Shown: in pieces, positions 1 to 5,899 of the stretch
Layout: each line of letters begins with the position of its first letter
Numbering within the stretch: the stretch's first letter is position 1
DNA from: Candidatus Woesearchaeota archaeon
GTDB lineage: Archaea; Nanobdellota; Nanobdellia; Woesearchaeales; ARS49
Reading direction: 5' to 3'
Assembly: GCA_003694525.1 (NCBI GenBank)
Contig: RFLK01000020.1
Coordinates: 1 to 7,215 of the forward strand
DNA: 7,215 bases
Notes under the pieces: generated by a model
What the model saw: the letters and a program-made list of their open reading frames with translations, nothing else
What the model was told of the DNA's origin: nothing
Database searches by the model: none
Program-made: the position numbers and the translations under genes

Positions 1-210
1 ATATACGCTCGCTACGCTCGAAATCTATAATATTCTCAAATATGAAAACTCACTACACTAACGCTCAGCATCCTGCTGTGCTTCTCACTTCATTCAGATC
101 ACTTAATAGCAATTTAACAGAAACGTTTTTGCAGGAAAGTTCCAAAATTGCTGCGTTTTGCTCTGATTGGCTCGGTTATTGTTTGGCGGTTTTGCGCTTC
201 TTCAAAAAGG
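1..210. other. non-coding stretch with weak inverted repeats
   Basis: I see no supported gene here. The first 20 bases carry a GC-rich direct repeat (CGCTCG, CTA, CGCTCG) in otherwise AT-rich DNA. A small perfect hairpin lies at 66-78 (CAGCA, loop TCC, TGCTG). An 8-bp inverted repeat, AGCAATTT (108-115) with AAATTGCT (145-152), encloses a smaller hairpin GGAA-AG-TTCC (134-143). The stretch 113-140 also resembles, in inverted orientation, the right end of the window. It is probably the space downstream of an unseen gene, plus the promoter of the gene at 241. Confidence 0.5.
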
Positions 211-218
211 TTTATAAA
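204..218 (+). promoter_or_regulatory. archaeal BRE/TATA promoter of the 241-765 gene
   Basis: TTTATAAA at 211-218 is a near-consensus archaeal TATA box, preceded by a purine-rich BRE-like run AAAAAGG at 204-210. The first T of the box is 30 nt before the ATG at 241, so transcription should begin at or next to the start codon (leaderless). Between box and start lies an AT-rich palindrome, TAATTT-GGA-AAATTA (223-237), possibly by chance. Confidence 0.8.
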
Positions 219-240
219 TGGGTAATTTGGAAAATTAAAT

Positions 241-765
241 ATGACAAACATTCCATATGGGGCGAAAAGCATAATATCTTGCTTTTTGCCGGACTCTCAC
301 ATTGTGCGTGAAAAGCCGCATCCTCTGACCGGAGATCTGCATCTGGTGGTTTTTGATTCTTCTGCCGCTCAGATGAGTGATGTTTACGGGTTCGTATCCA
401 AATATTGCGGTACCGATACATTTGTCAATGTTTCCGGAAAAAGGCTAAAGGGGTTGAAAAAATGGGCGTCTCGCAATTCTATGTCCTTGATAGACGAGGG
501 GGTTGATGGTGTGACTGCAAGCATCTCTTACGACTCATTTATTCTGAACGGGTATAGTCTGGACGATCCTGTTCGCGCAGCTCAGGCAATTTATGCTCGA
601 AAATGCGTTGATAAGTGGTATTCTGAGAAAGGCAAGAATATCTGCCTTATAGTATCGGATGAGCTGCTCCCATCAAAAGAGCTTGATGTTTGCTTGAGGC
701 CGTTAAGGGATGATTTCGCCTGTCTTTACGGGTTTGGCTATCTTGCAATAAGCCGTCGAGCATAA
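241..765 (+). CDS. hypothetical soluble protein, 174 aa
   Basis: I do not recognise this protein. It has no signal peptide and no membrane segment. It looks like a compact mixed alpha/beta protein, with hydrophobic strand-like stretches such as LHLVVFDSS near residue 33 and NICLIVSDELL near residue 133, and four cysteines without a metal-binding spacing. The start is well supported: the ATG lies 30 nt after the first base of a strong TATA box, as expected for a leaderless transcript, and no Shine-Dalgarno sequence is present. It ends two bases before the TATA box of metG, so the two genes seem to have separate promoters and no operon link is shown. No catalytic motif is evident. The reading frame is real with good confidence; the function is unknown. 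Confidence 0.7.
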   Translation: MTNIPYGAKSIISCFLPDSHIVREKPHPLTGDLHLVVFDSSAAQMSDVYGFVSKYCGTDTFVNVSGKRLKGLKKWASRNSMSLIDEGVDGVTASISYDSFILNGYSLDDPVRAAQAIYARKCVDKWYSEKGKNICLIVSDELLPSKELDVCLRPLRDDFACLYGFGYLAISRRA

Positions 766-766
766 T

Positions 767-774
767 TTTTTAAA
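767..774 (+). promoter_or_regulatory. TATA box of metG
   Basis: TTTTTAAA has its first base 30 nt before the metG ATG (797), the same spacing as at the 241 gene, predicting a leaderless mRNA. It lies right after the TAA stop of the upstream gene (763-765); the T-run may also help terminate that transcript. There is no clear BRE. Confidence 0.6.
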
Positions 775-796
775 GCTCATTTGAAATTTCAAGTTC

Positions 797-2776
797 ATGC
801 CCAAAAAGACTTATTATGTTACAACGGCTATTGCTTATCCTAATGCCGCGCCTCACATAGGCTTTGCTTATGAATTGATAATCGCGGATTTTCTTGCGCG
901 ATGGCACGAGCTTGCAGGATTTGACGTTTTCTATCTTACAGGAACCGATGAGCACGGCCAGAAGCTTGAGCAGGCGGCAAAGTCTGCTGGAAAAAAGCCT
1001 CGTCAGTTCATTGACGAGATGGTTGGGCTGTTTGTTTTGTTGTGCGAAAAGCTCGGAGTTCGAAATGATGCGTTCATAAGGACGACGGACAAAAAGCATG
1101 TGAAGACTGCGCAGGAAATATGGCGCAAGGTTGCTGATAAGGGTTTGATATACAAGGGCACGTATACCGGGCTTTATTGCACTGGTTGCGAGGCTTTTTA
1201 TCTTGAGCGCGAGCTCGAAAATGGGCTTTGTCCAACTCACAAAAAGGCTGTGCAGGAGATTTCAGAAGAGAGCTATTTTTTCAAGCTGTCAGCTTTTCAG
1301 GAAGACCTTGTTCGTCATATAGAGGGCAATCCTGAATTCATACAGCCAGAATCAAAGCGCAAGGAGATACTTCAAAGACTCAAAGAGCCTTTGCGCGATC
1401 TTAGCGTTAGTCGTGCAAGTTTCAAATGGGGAATTCCTGTTCCGGGCGATCCCAAGCACGTGATGTACGTGTGGTTTGATGCTCTGATTAATTATCTGAG
1501 CGGTATAAGCTATCCGACAAGAAAGTTTGAGAAGTTCTGGCCTGCTGACTGCCAGGTCATAGGAAAGGATATCTTGTGGTTCCACTCTGTGATCTGGCCT
1601 GCCATTCTGATGGCTTCCGATCTTCCTCTGCCAAAGACTATTCTTGTTCACGGGCATCTGACAAAGGACGGCCACAAGATGTCAAAATCCCTGGGCAATG
1701 TCGTGGATCCGTTTGATGTTGTTGAGAGGTTTGGCTCTGATGCTTTGCGCTATGTGCTTCTTCGCGATGTTCCTGCTGGAAGGGATGGTGATTTTTCAGA
1801 AAAAGCGCTTGTTGCAAGGAACAACGGGGATCTTGCAGACAGTCTTGGCAATCTTCTTCAACGAGTCTCAAAGCTTGTTCACAAGAATTTTGATGGAAAG
1901 ATTCCTCCTTGCTCTGATCTGACTTCTGCAGAAAAAGAGCTGGAAAAGGAGATTCCAGATCTAAAAGAGCTCTCTTTTCTTGTTGATTCTTGCGAGTGGA
2001 ATAGGGTAATAGAGCTCATTTGGAATTACATCAAGGCTTGCAATAAGTACGTCAATGATCAGGCGCCTTGGAAGGTGGAAGATAAGGCGCGCCTCTCAAC
2101 TATTTTGTATACTGCTCTTGAGCATCTGAGGATAATAAGCATTCTCGTCTATCCTATAATTCCCAAGAGTGCAAGAAAGCTCTCAGAGTGTATTGGGGTT
2201 CCTCTTGGAAAGTTTAGGGACGCCAAGTTCAAGACCGGCTTGAAAGGGTTCATCTCGCAGCCCAGGATCTTGTTTGAAAAGTTTGATGAGCCCGAGCCTG
2301 CAGAGTCTTCCGATCCTCTCTCAAGGATTGACTTGCGAGTTGGCGTAATAGAGAAGGTGGAGGATCATCCTAAAGCTGATCGGCTTTACGTCTTGACAAT
2401 TGATGCGGGAGATCATAAGAGGACGCTTGTTGCGGGCGTTAAGAAATTCTATTCAAAGGATGAGCTTCTTGGAAAGCGCATAGTTTTCGTATCAAATCTC
2501 AAGCCTGCCCGTTTGAGGGGGGTTGAGAGCCAGGGAATGATGCTGGCAGCAGAAAAAGGGGATTCTGTCAAGGTTGTTGAAGCTCCGGGCGCGCGTGCAG
2601 GAGAGCAGGTGTTCGTTCCAGGCATTGTTCCAAAAAGTGACACCATAACAATAGACGATTTTATGGCTGTCAAGTTGGAGGTCAAGGGCGGGCGCGTTCT
2701 CTATAATGGCAAGGCCTTGCGAACAGAGCAAGGAGATGTTATGGTCGATATAGAGGATGGTGCAAAAGTTAGATGA
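797..2776 (+). CDS. metG: methionyl-tRNA synthetase (bacterial type, with C-terminal tRNA-binding domain)
   Basis: Class I aminoacyl-tRNA synthetase that activates methionine with ATP and charges tRNA-Met in the cytosol. The Rossmann catalytic core starts at the N-terminus, with the HIGH-type motif HIGF at residues 20-23 (the fourth residue, normally His, is Phe) and then FYLTGTDEHGQK. The connective domain has a single Zn knuckle, CTGC...CPTH, followed by EESYFFKLS. WFDALINYLSG, IGKDILWFHSVIWPAIL and the KMSKS loop at 294-298 follow in family order. The helical anticodon-binding domain spans roughly 350-490. An OB-fold tRNA-binding domain (Trbp111/EMAPII type) starts near 506 with RIDLRVG and contains HPKADRL and SQGMMLA. 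The last ~50 residues (DDFMAVKLEV onward) form a tail. The arrangement resembles Thermus/Bacillus MetRS rather than typical archaeal MetRS. The TGA stop overlaps the next gene's ATG (ATGA), suggesting translational coupling. The call is secure. Confidence 0.97.
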   Translation: MPKKTYYVTTAIAYPNAAPHIGFAYELIIADFLARWHELAGFDVFYLTGTDEHGQKLEQAAKSAGKKPRQFIDEMVGLFVLLCEKLGVRNDAFIRTTDKKHVKTAQEIWRKVADKGLIYKGTYTGLYCTGCEAFYLERELENGLCPTHKKAVQEISEESYFFKLSAFQEDLVRHIEGNPEFIQPESKRKEILQRLKEPLRDLSVSRASFKWGIPVPGDPKHVMYVWFDALINYLSGISYPTRKFEKFWPADCQVIGKDILWFHSVIWPAILMASDLPLPKTILVHGHLTKDGHKMSKSLGNVVDPFDVVERFGSDALRYVLLRDVPAGRDGDFSEKALVARNNGDLADSLGNLLQRVSKLVHKNFDGKIPPCSDLTSAEKELEKEIPDLKELSFLVDSCEWNRVIELIWNYIKACNKYVNDQAPWKVEDKARLSTILYTALEHLRIISILVYPIIPKSARKLSECIGVPLGKFRDAKFKTGLKGFISQPRILFEKFDEPEPAESSDPLSRIDLRVGVIEKVEDHPKADRLYVLTIDAGDHKRTLVAGVKKFYSKDELLGKRIVFVSNLKPARLRGVESQGMMLAAEKGDSVKVVEAPGARAGEQVFVPGIVPKSDTITIDDFMAVKLEVKGGRVLYNGKALRTEQGDVMVDIEDGAKVR

Positions 2777-3324
2777 TGCGATGGGCCTATTCTCTCTCTT
2801 TTGCTATATTCTGCCTTCTTTTGTCTCTTTTTGTTCTAGTATCTGATCCTTTTTTCACTCAGGAGGTTTTGAAGTTGACAAGCCCGCCTAAAAGTGCAGG
2901 GCCGACTGCTCAACTGTTTGATTATTTTTTCGGGCTAGCTCCAATTCCTTCTGTTTTCAATGAGCGCGAGGTTTCTCATTTGCGTGATGTTCGAAATCTA
3001 TTATGGCTCTCTTTTTTTGTTTTGATTTTTGCATTCATACTGTCGTTTTCAGGCATATTGGCTTACGGGCGTGTTGTTGTTCGCAATGGCTTTCTTATTC
3101 TCTTGGGCGCGGCGATTTTGGGACTCATTGTGCCTTTCAATTCTCTTTTCTGGTATTTTCACCTGGTCTTCTTCCCCCAGGGCAATTGGATATTTCCTGC
3201 AAACAGCACGCTGATAACTTTTTACCCTTCAGACTTCTTTCTTATGTACTCGATTGCTATTTTAGTCTGCGCGTTGTGTTTTTCTCTCGTCTTGTTTTTC
3301 GCTCTCAGGCCTTGCGGGGAATGA
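2773..3324 (+). CDS. Lit/DUF1461-like integral membrane protein (putative lipoprotein acyl-remodelling enzyme)
   Basis: A 183-residue protein with four predicted membrane helices, near 5-25, 76-98, 104-128 and 157-179. Two motifs match the DUF1461 (TIGR01906) family as I know it: EVSHLRDV at 66-73, and FH-x3-F at 129-134 followed by W-x-FP, LI-x-F-x-P and FF at 139-156. In low-GC Gram-positive bacteria this family includes Lit, the lipoprotein intramolecular transacylase, which moves an acyl chain from the diacylglyceryl moiety to the N-terminal cysteine amine; two histidines are important there. H69 and H130 sit in the corresponding motifs. The protein is slightly short, and the Asp usual in the last motif appears replaced (ANSTLITF). 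Its ATG overlaps the metG stop, so it is probably co-transcribed and translationally coupled. The next gene, 165 bp on, encodes a lipoprotein. The family call is fairly good; Lit activity in an archaeal-type envelope is inference. Confidence 0.65.
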   Translation: MMRWAYSLSFAIFCLLLSLFVLVSDPFFTQEVLKLTSPPKSAGPTAQLFDYFFGLAPIPSVFNEREVSHLRDVRNLLWLSFFVLIFAFILSFSGILAYGRVVVRNGFLILLGAAILGLIVPFNSLFWYFHLVFFPQGNWIFPANSTLITFYPSDFFLMYSIAILVCALCFSLVLFFALRPCGE

Positions 3325-3326
3325 CC

Positions 3327-3356
3327 TTTTAGCCCATTTGATTTTAGCCTGTTTGA
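3327..3356 (+). repeat. tandem 15-bp repeat, T-rich, after the Lit-like gene
   Basis: Two adjacent copies, TTTTAGCCCATTTGA (3327-3341) and TTTTAGCCTGTTTGA (3342-3356), differ at two positions. They begin two bases after the TGA stop and lead into TTATATCTTTT. Their T-rich character and position make them a plausible weak archaeal terminator, and a similar ATTTGATTTT pattern recurs after the lipoprotein gene. Confidence 0.6.
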
Positions 3357-3377
3357 TTATATCTTTTCAGTCACGAA

Positions 3378-3395
3378 AAAGCTTAAATAAGCTTT
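3378..3395 (+). promoter_or_regulatory. palindromic promoter of the lipoprotein gene
   Basis: AAAGCTTAAATAAGCTTT is a perfect 8-bp inverted repeat around a central AA. It contains a TATA-like box (CTTAAATA, 3382-3389) preceded by the BRE-like AAAAAG. With the register seen at the leaderless genes, transcription would start near 3413, leaving a leader of about 77 nt before the ATG at 3490. The dyad could also bind a repressor, or reflect nothing more than an A/T-symmetric box. Confidence 0.5.
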
Positions 3396-3421
3396 GAGCA
3401 TTGCAGAATGGTAACAAAAAG

Positions 3422-3482
3422 CTGGCTGAAACCTGGAGCCAGAGTAAGAAGAGAGTATCAAAAGGGGTTTCGCCAGAGGGGG
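3422..3482 (+). promoter_or_regulatory. structured 5' leader with Shine-Dalgarno of the lipoprotein gene
   Basis: CTGGC (3422-3426) and GAAACC (3428-3433) pair with GGTTTC (3466-3471) and GCCAG (3472-3476), giving 11 bp with a single bulged T. A competing local hairpin, CTGG-AG-CCAG, occupies 3433-3442. The Shine-Dalgarno-like GAGGGGG (3476-3482) begins at the 3' foot of the long stem and ends 7 nt before the ATG at 3490. This is the only clear leader with a Shine-Dalgarno site at such a distance in the window, so folding could affect ribosome access. Confidence 0.5.
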
Positions 3483-3489
3483 TTTGCAT

Positions 3490-4767
3490 ATGAAAGTTTT
3501 GACAGTCGTTTTATTGTTGTCCATTTTGCTCGTTGCCTGCGCACCGGCGCTTCCTGCAAGAAAGGCCGCAACCGGAGATGATTCTGGATTGAGCGATGCT
3601 GACGCTGGCAACGCAAGCCTCAAGAGCACTCAGCCCTCTCAGAGCGCTGATTCCTCTGATGAAGGAAAGGATGAGGCTGTCCTCGATGATTCGCAGCCCT
3701 CTGATGCTGATGATAATTCTGGCGATGGCAGCTCAACGCCTTCTGTTTCAGATGAGTCCAAAAATGATCTTCCGAAAAAGAAGGTTGTCGAGGGGGATCT
3801 TGTGAGTTTCCCCAATCTCAAGGCGACAGATCCTGATGGTGATCCTATAACTTACACTTTCACATCTCCTCTTGATGATGAGGGCAAATGGCAGACAGAG
3901 GTCGGCGATGCTGGAGAGTACGTCGTTACCATAACTGCTTCCGACGGTTTCAACACGGTCTCCCAGGACGTCCTTTTGATTGTCGATCCGAAGAACAAAC
4001 CTCCAATAATCGGTCTTGAAGGTCCGGTTGTTGTTCGCGAAGGCGAGACTCTGAGGTTGGATCCAAAAGTGAGCGATCCTGACGGCGATGAGGTCTCAGT
4101 CACTTACAGCGGTTATTTGACATCTCCAATTAAGGAGCTGTCGTTTGATGATGCTGGAGAATATAAGGTTCTGATAGTCGCAGATGATGGAGAGAGTCAG
4201 TCTAATAAGACTGTGGTCATAAAGGTTGAGAATGTCAACAGGCCTCCTGTAATTGAGGAGCTCTCACCAGTCAATGTGAAGGAGAACGAGCGCGTTCTTA
4301 TAACGCCCAAAGCAAGTGATCCTGACGGTGATGAGGTTAGGTTCATTTTTGACGAGCCGCTTGATGAGAATGGTGCCTGGACTACAAAAGTAGGGGATGC
4401 TGGCGAGTACGAGCTTACCGTTACTGCAACCGATGGTGATTTGAGTTCAAAGCAGACTGTCAGCGTTGTTGTGGAAGCGCTCAACAGGCCTCCTGTAATA
4501 GAGCTTGAAAGTCCCATTGAGGTCAACGAGGGTGAGACTGTAACGCTCAGCCCTTCTATTTCCGACCCTGAAGGCGATGATATCAAGGTCACGTATTCTG
4601 GTTGGATGACCTCAAAAACCAAGGAGACTGGATATGACGATGCTGGAAATCACAAGGTTGTGATCACAGCAGAGGATTCGCAGGGCAATCAAGCATCCCT
4701 TGAAGTCATAGTGTCTGTCAAGGATGTTAACAGGCCTCCAGTATTTGGAGCGGGCTCTTTCATTTGA
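3490..4767 (+). CDS. surface lipoprotein with four Ig/cadherin-like repeats
   Basis: A 425-residue exported protein. Residues 1-16 are a short signal peptide (MK, then a hydrophobic run) ending in the lipobox LVAC, so C17 should be lipid-anchored. Residues 18-96 are a low-complexity Ser/Asp/Glu-rich stalk. Four beta-sandwich repeats of about 80 residues follow (98-174, 175-255, 256-337, 338-419), each with an EG/EN-type first strand, a DPDGD or DPEGD acidic motif that probably binds calcium, a DAGEY-like turn and a PPV or PPI linker (NRPPV/NKPPI). Repeats 1 and 3 resemble each other (PLD-x2-G-x-W, VGDAGEY), as do 2 and 4 (VTYSG, DDAG), pointing to duplication of a two-domain unit. There is no C-terminal membrane helix. 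ATG 3490 is preferred over TTG 3484 because of the Shine-Dalgarno spacing and the MK-hydrophobic start. The likely role is adhesion or a surface-layer-associated stalk; the ligand is unknown. The gene follows a Lit-like gene. Confidence 0.85.
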   Translation: MKVLTVVLLLSILLVACAPALPARKAATGDDSGLSDADAGNASLKSTQPSQSADSSDEGKDEAVLDDSQPSDADDNSGDGSSTPSVSDESKNDLPKKKVVEGDLVSFPNLKATDPDGDPITYTFTSPLDDEGKWQTEVGDAGEYVVTITASDGFNTVSQDVLLIVDPKNKPPIIGLEGPVVVREGETLRLDPKVSDPDGDEVSVTYSGYLTSPIKELSFDDAGEYKVLIVADDGESQSNKTVVIKVENVNRPPVIEELSPVNVKENERVLITPKASDPDGDEVRFIFDEPLDENGAWTTKVGDAGEYELTVTATDGDLSSKQTVSVVVEALNRPPVIELESPIEVNEGETVTLSPSISDPEGDDIKVTYSGWMTSKTKETGYDDAGNHKVVITAEDSQGNQASLEVIVSVKDVNRPPVFGAGSFI

Positions 4768-4786
4768 TTTTTTATTTGATTTTTTT
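4768..4786 (+). terminator. T-run terminator of the lipoprotein gene
   Basis: Directly after the TGA stop are two T-runs, T6 (4768-4773) and T7 (4780-4786), separated by ATTTGA. There is no hairpin before them. Oligo-T tracts of this kind are the usual intrinsic termination signal in archaea. Confidence 0.65.
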
Positions 4787-4793
4787 CACAATA

Positions 4794-4801
4794 TTTTTTA
4801 A
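4794..4801 (+). promoter_or_regulatory. TATA box of the 4824-5210 gene
   Basis: TTTTTTAA has its first base 30 nt before the ATG at 4824, the same spacing as at the genes at 241 and 797, again predicting a leaderless mRNA. Confidence 0.6.
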
Positions 4802-4823
4802 TGAGTTCTAAGTTTTCAGCGCA

Positions 4824-5210
4824 ATGAGGGAACTTGTCAAGATTTTTTGGTATCCTGCGCTAATCTTGCTTGTCAGCGAGCTTATTATCAATCCGTTTCG
4901 TCTTTTTGAGCTTTTCTGGTGGCTTGATGAGTTCTTGCACTTTTTTGGCGGGATGGCAGTTGCCATCAGCGCATCTCTTCTTTTGAGAAGGGCGCACGCT
5001 CTTGGTCTGTACAGCGCTGACCGGAGGATTAGCATATTTTTCGTTGTGTGTTTTGTTGCTCTTGTGGCTGTTGTGTGGGAGTGGCACGAGTTTGTGCGTG
5101 ATTTTCTGTTCTCTCAGAATTCTCAGCTCTCAATGTTTGATACTATGAAGGATCTTTTCCTTGGTGTTCTTGGCGCTTGCATAATTTCCCCTTTTGTTGT
5201 CAAGCGCTGA
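4824..5210 (+). CDS. small four-helix membrane protein, DUF2238/YjdF-like
   Basis: A 128-residue protein with predicted membrane helices near 8-24, 36-54, 69-88 and 109-125. Polar residues lie in or next to the helices in a pattern typical of the DUF2238/YjdF-like group: D35 and H39 with GG at 42-43, the block WEWHE at 85-89, and DT...D at 106-110 followed by small glycines. Acidic and histidine residues at membrane borders could bind metal or form an active site, but I know no established reaction for the family. The start is fixed by a TATA box 30 nt upstream. The 3' end overlaps that of the convergent regulator gene by 11 bp. It has its own promoter, so no operon with the lipoprotein gene is implied. 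The gene itself is secure; the family assignment is moderate. Confidence 0.7.
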   Translation: MRELVKIFWYPALILLVSELIINPFRLFELFWWLDEFLHFFGGMAVAISASLLLRRAHALGLYSADRRISIFFVVCFVALVAVVWEWHEFVRDFLFSQNSQLSMFDTMKDLFLGVLGACIISPFVVKR

Positions 5211-5847
5211 TGCCCAACTGTTTTATTTTTCTGTGAAGGGTCTCGAATCTTATTCCTATTTTTCGCGCCGCTTTGCTTATGTTTCCCCTTGTCTCTTCAA
5301 GGGCTTTTTCTATGTACCTTTTCTCAAATTCTCTAAGGGCTGTTGCAAGAGGCTCTGGTCGTTCTGGAAGCTCTTTTGTTATGTCCTTTGATATTTCCGG
5401 GGCTCTCTTGTACAGCGCGCTGTATTTTCTGGGGTGAAGGGAGCTCTTGTAGGCCGACAGGCTCTCTTCTATTATGTCTTGAACTGCCAGTTGTTTTACG
5501 TAAGTTCCTCTTTGAAGGAATTCTCTCAGGTTGTTCACATCTATTTGCAGGTTTGCAATTGCTCTGTGGACTGATCTTCTGTCAACGTTTGCGATTTTTG
5601 CAACTTCCGCAACGTTTCCAAGGTTCAGTTGCAGGAGTCTTGCAAGGTATTCTTGTTTGAACTTCCTTTTTGCTTGTTTGAATGGTATGCTCGTGTCTAT
5701 GGTGTATGATAGCAGTGCGCTTCTCTTCAGCCTGTCAGTTATATCGCTCTCAAGCTCTCTCACTGTTATTCCGAGGCTCTTGTGCATTGCTTCTTCAAGC
5801 AAGCTCTTTACTTTTGTTTCCACGATGTTTTCTAATTCAACACCCAT
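5200..5847 (-). CDS. transcriptional regulator with two Fis-type (HTH_8) DNA-binding domains
   Basis: A 215-residue basic protein without membrane segments. The N-terminal ~50 residues are helical and charged. Residues 55-105 (FKQAKRKFKQEYLARLL, then GNVAEVAKIANVDRRSVHRAI) and 167-213 (REFEKRYIEKALE, then GNISKAARKIGIRFETLHRKI) both match the Fis/NtrC C-terminal HTH pattern, with GN-x-S/A-x-A/V-A at the turn. In bacteria this fold belongs to Fis and to sigma54 activators; here there is no AAA+ ATPase domain and no receiver, so sigma54 activation is unlikely. It probably binds DNA as a bivalent monomer or a dimer. The ATG is 31 nt after the first base of a TTTATATA box, so the mRNA is leaderless. 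A 17-nt direct repeat on both sides of that box could be its own operator. The domain call is good; the targets are unknown. Confidence 0.8.
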   Translation of the reverse strand: MGVELENIVETKVKSLLEEAMHKSLGITVRELESDITDRLKRSALLSYTIDTSIPFKQAKRKFKQEYLARLLQLNLGNVAEVAKIANVDRRSVHRAIANLQIDVNNLREFLQRGTYVKQLAVQDIIEESLSAYKSSLHPRKYSALYKRAPEISKDITKELPERPEPLATALREFEKRYIEKALEETRGNISKAARKIGIRFETLHRKIKQLGISA

Positions 5848-5899
5848 GACTTTTTTGTCACACTCTCCACTATATAAATCTTATGATTTTTTTGTCACA
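5846..5899 (-). promoter_or_regulatory. regulator promoter: TATA box between two 17-nt direct repeats
   Basis: On the minus strand the TATA box is TTTATATA (5878-5871), with the start codon at 5847. Two direct repeats surround it: TGTGACAAAAAAATCAT (5899-5883) upstream and TGTGACAAAAAAGTCAT (5862-5846) downstream, differing at one base and 37 bp apart. The downstream copy covers the transcription start and the AT of the start codon; the upstream copy lies in the last codons and stop of the neighbouring gene. This placement suits a repressor operator. Confidence 0.6.

Noticed and set aside
42..311. 89-aa open frame at the left edge
   Set aside because: It overlaps the promoter and first 71 bases of the well-supported gene at 241, has no promoter of its own and shows no family motif.
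770..1240. 156-aa frame antisense to metG
   Set aside because: It lies opposite highly conserved MetRS sequence, and long antisense frames are common there. The same applies to the minus-strand frames under the lipoprotein gene.
3484..3489. TTG start for the lipoprotein (two residues longer)
   Set aside because: ATG 3490 has better Shine-Dalgarno spacing and gives a canonical MK-hydrophobic signal peptide.
3408..3581. 57-aa basic open frame overlapping the lipoprotein start
   Set aside because: Its ATG lies before the predicted transcription start (about 3413), and it overlaps the signal peptide region in another frame.
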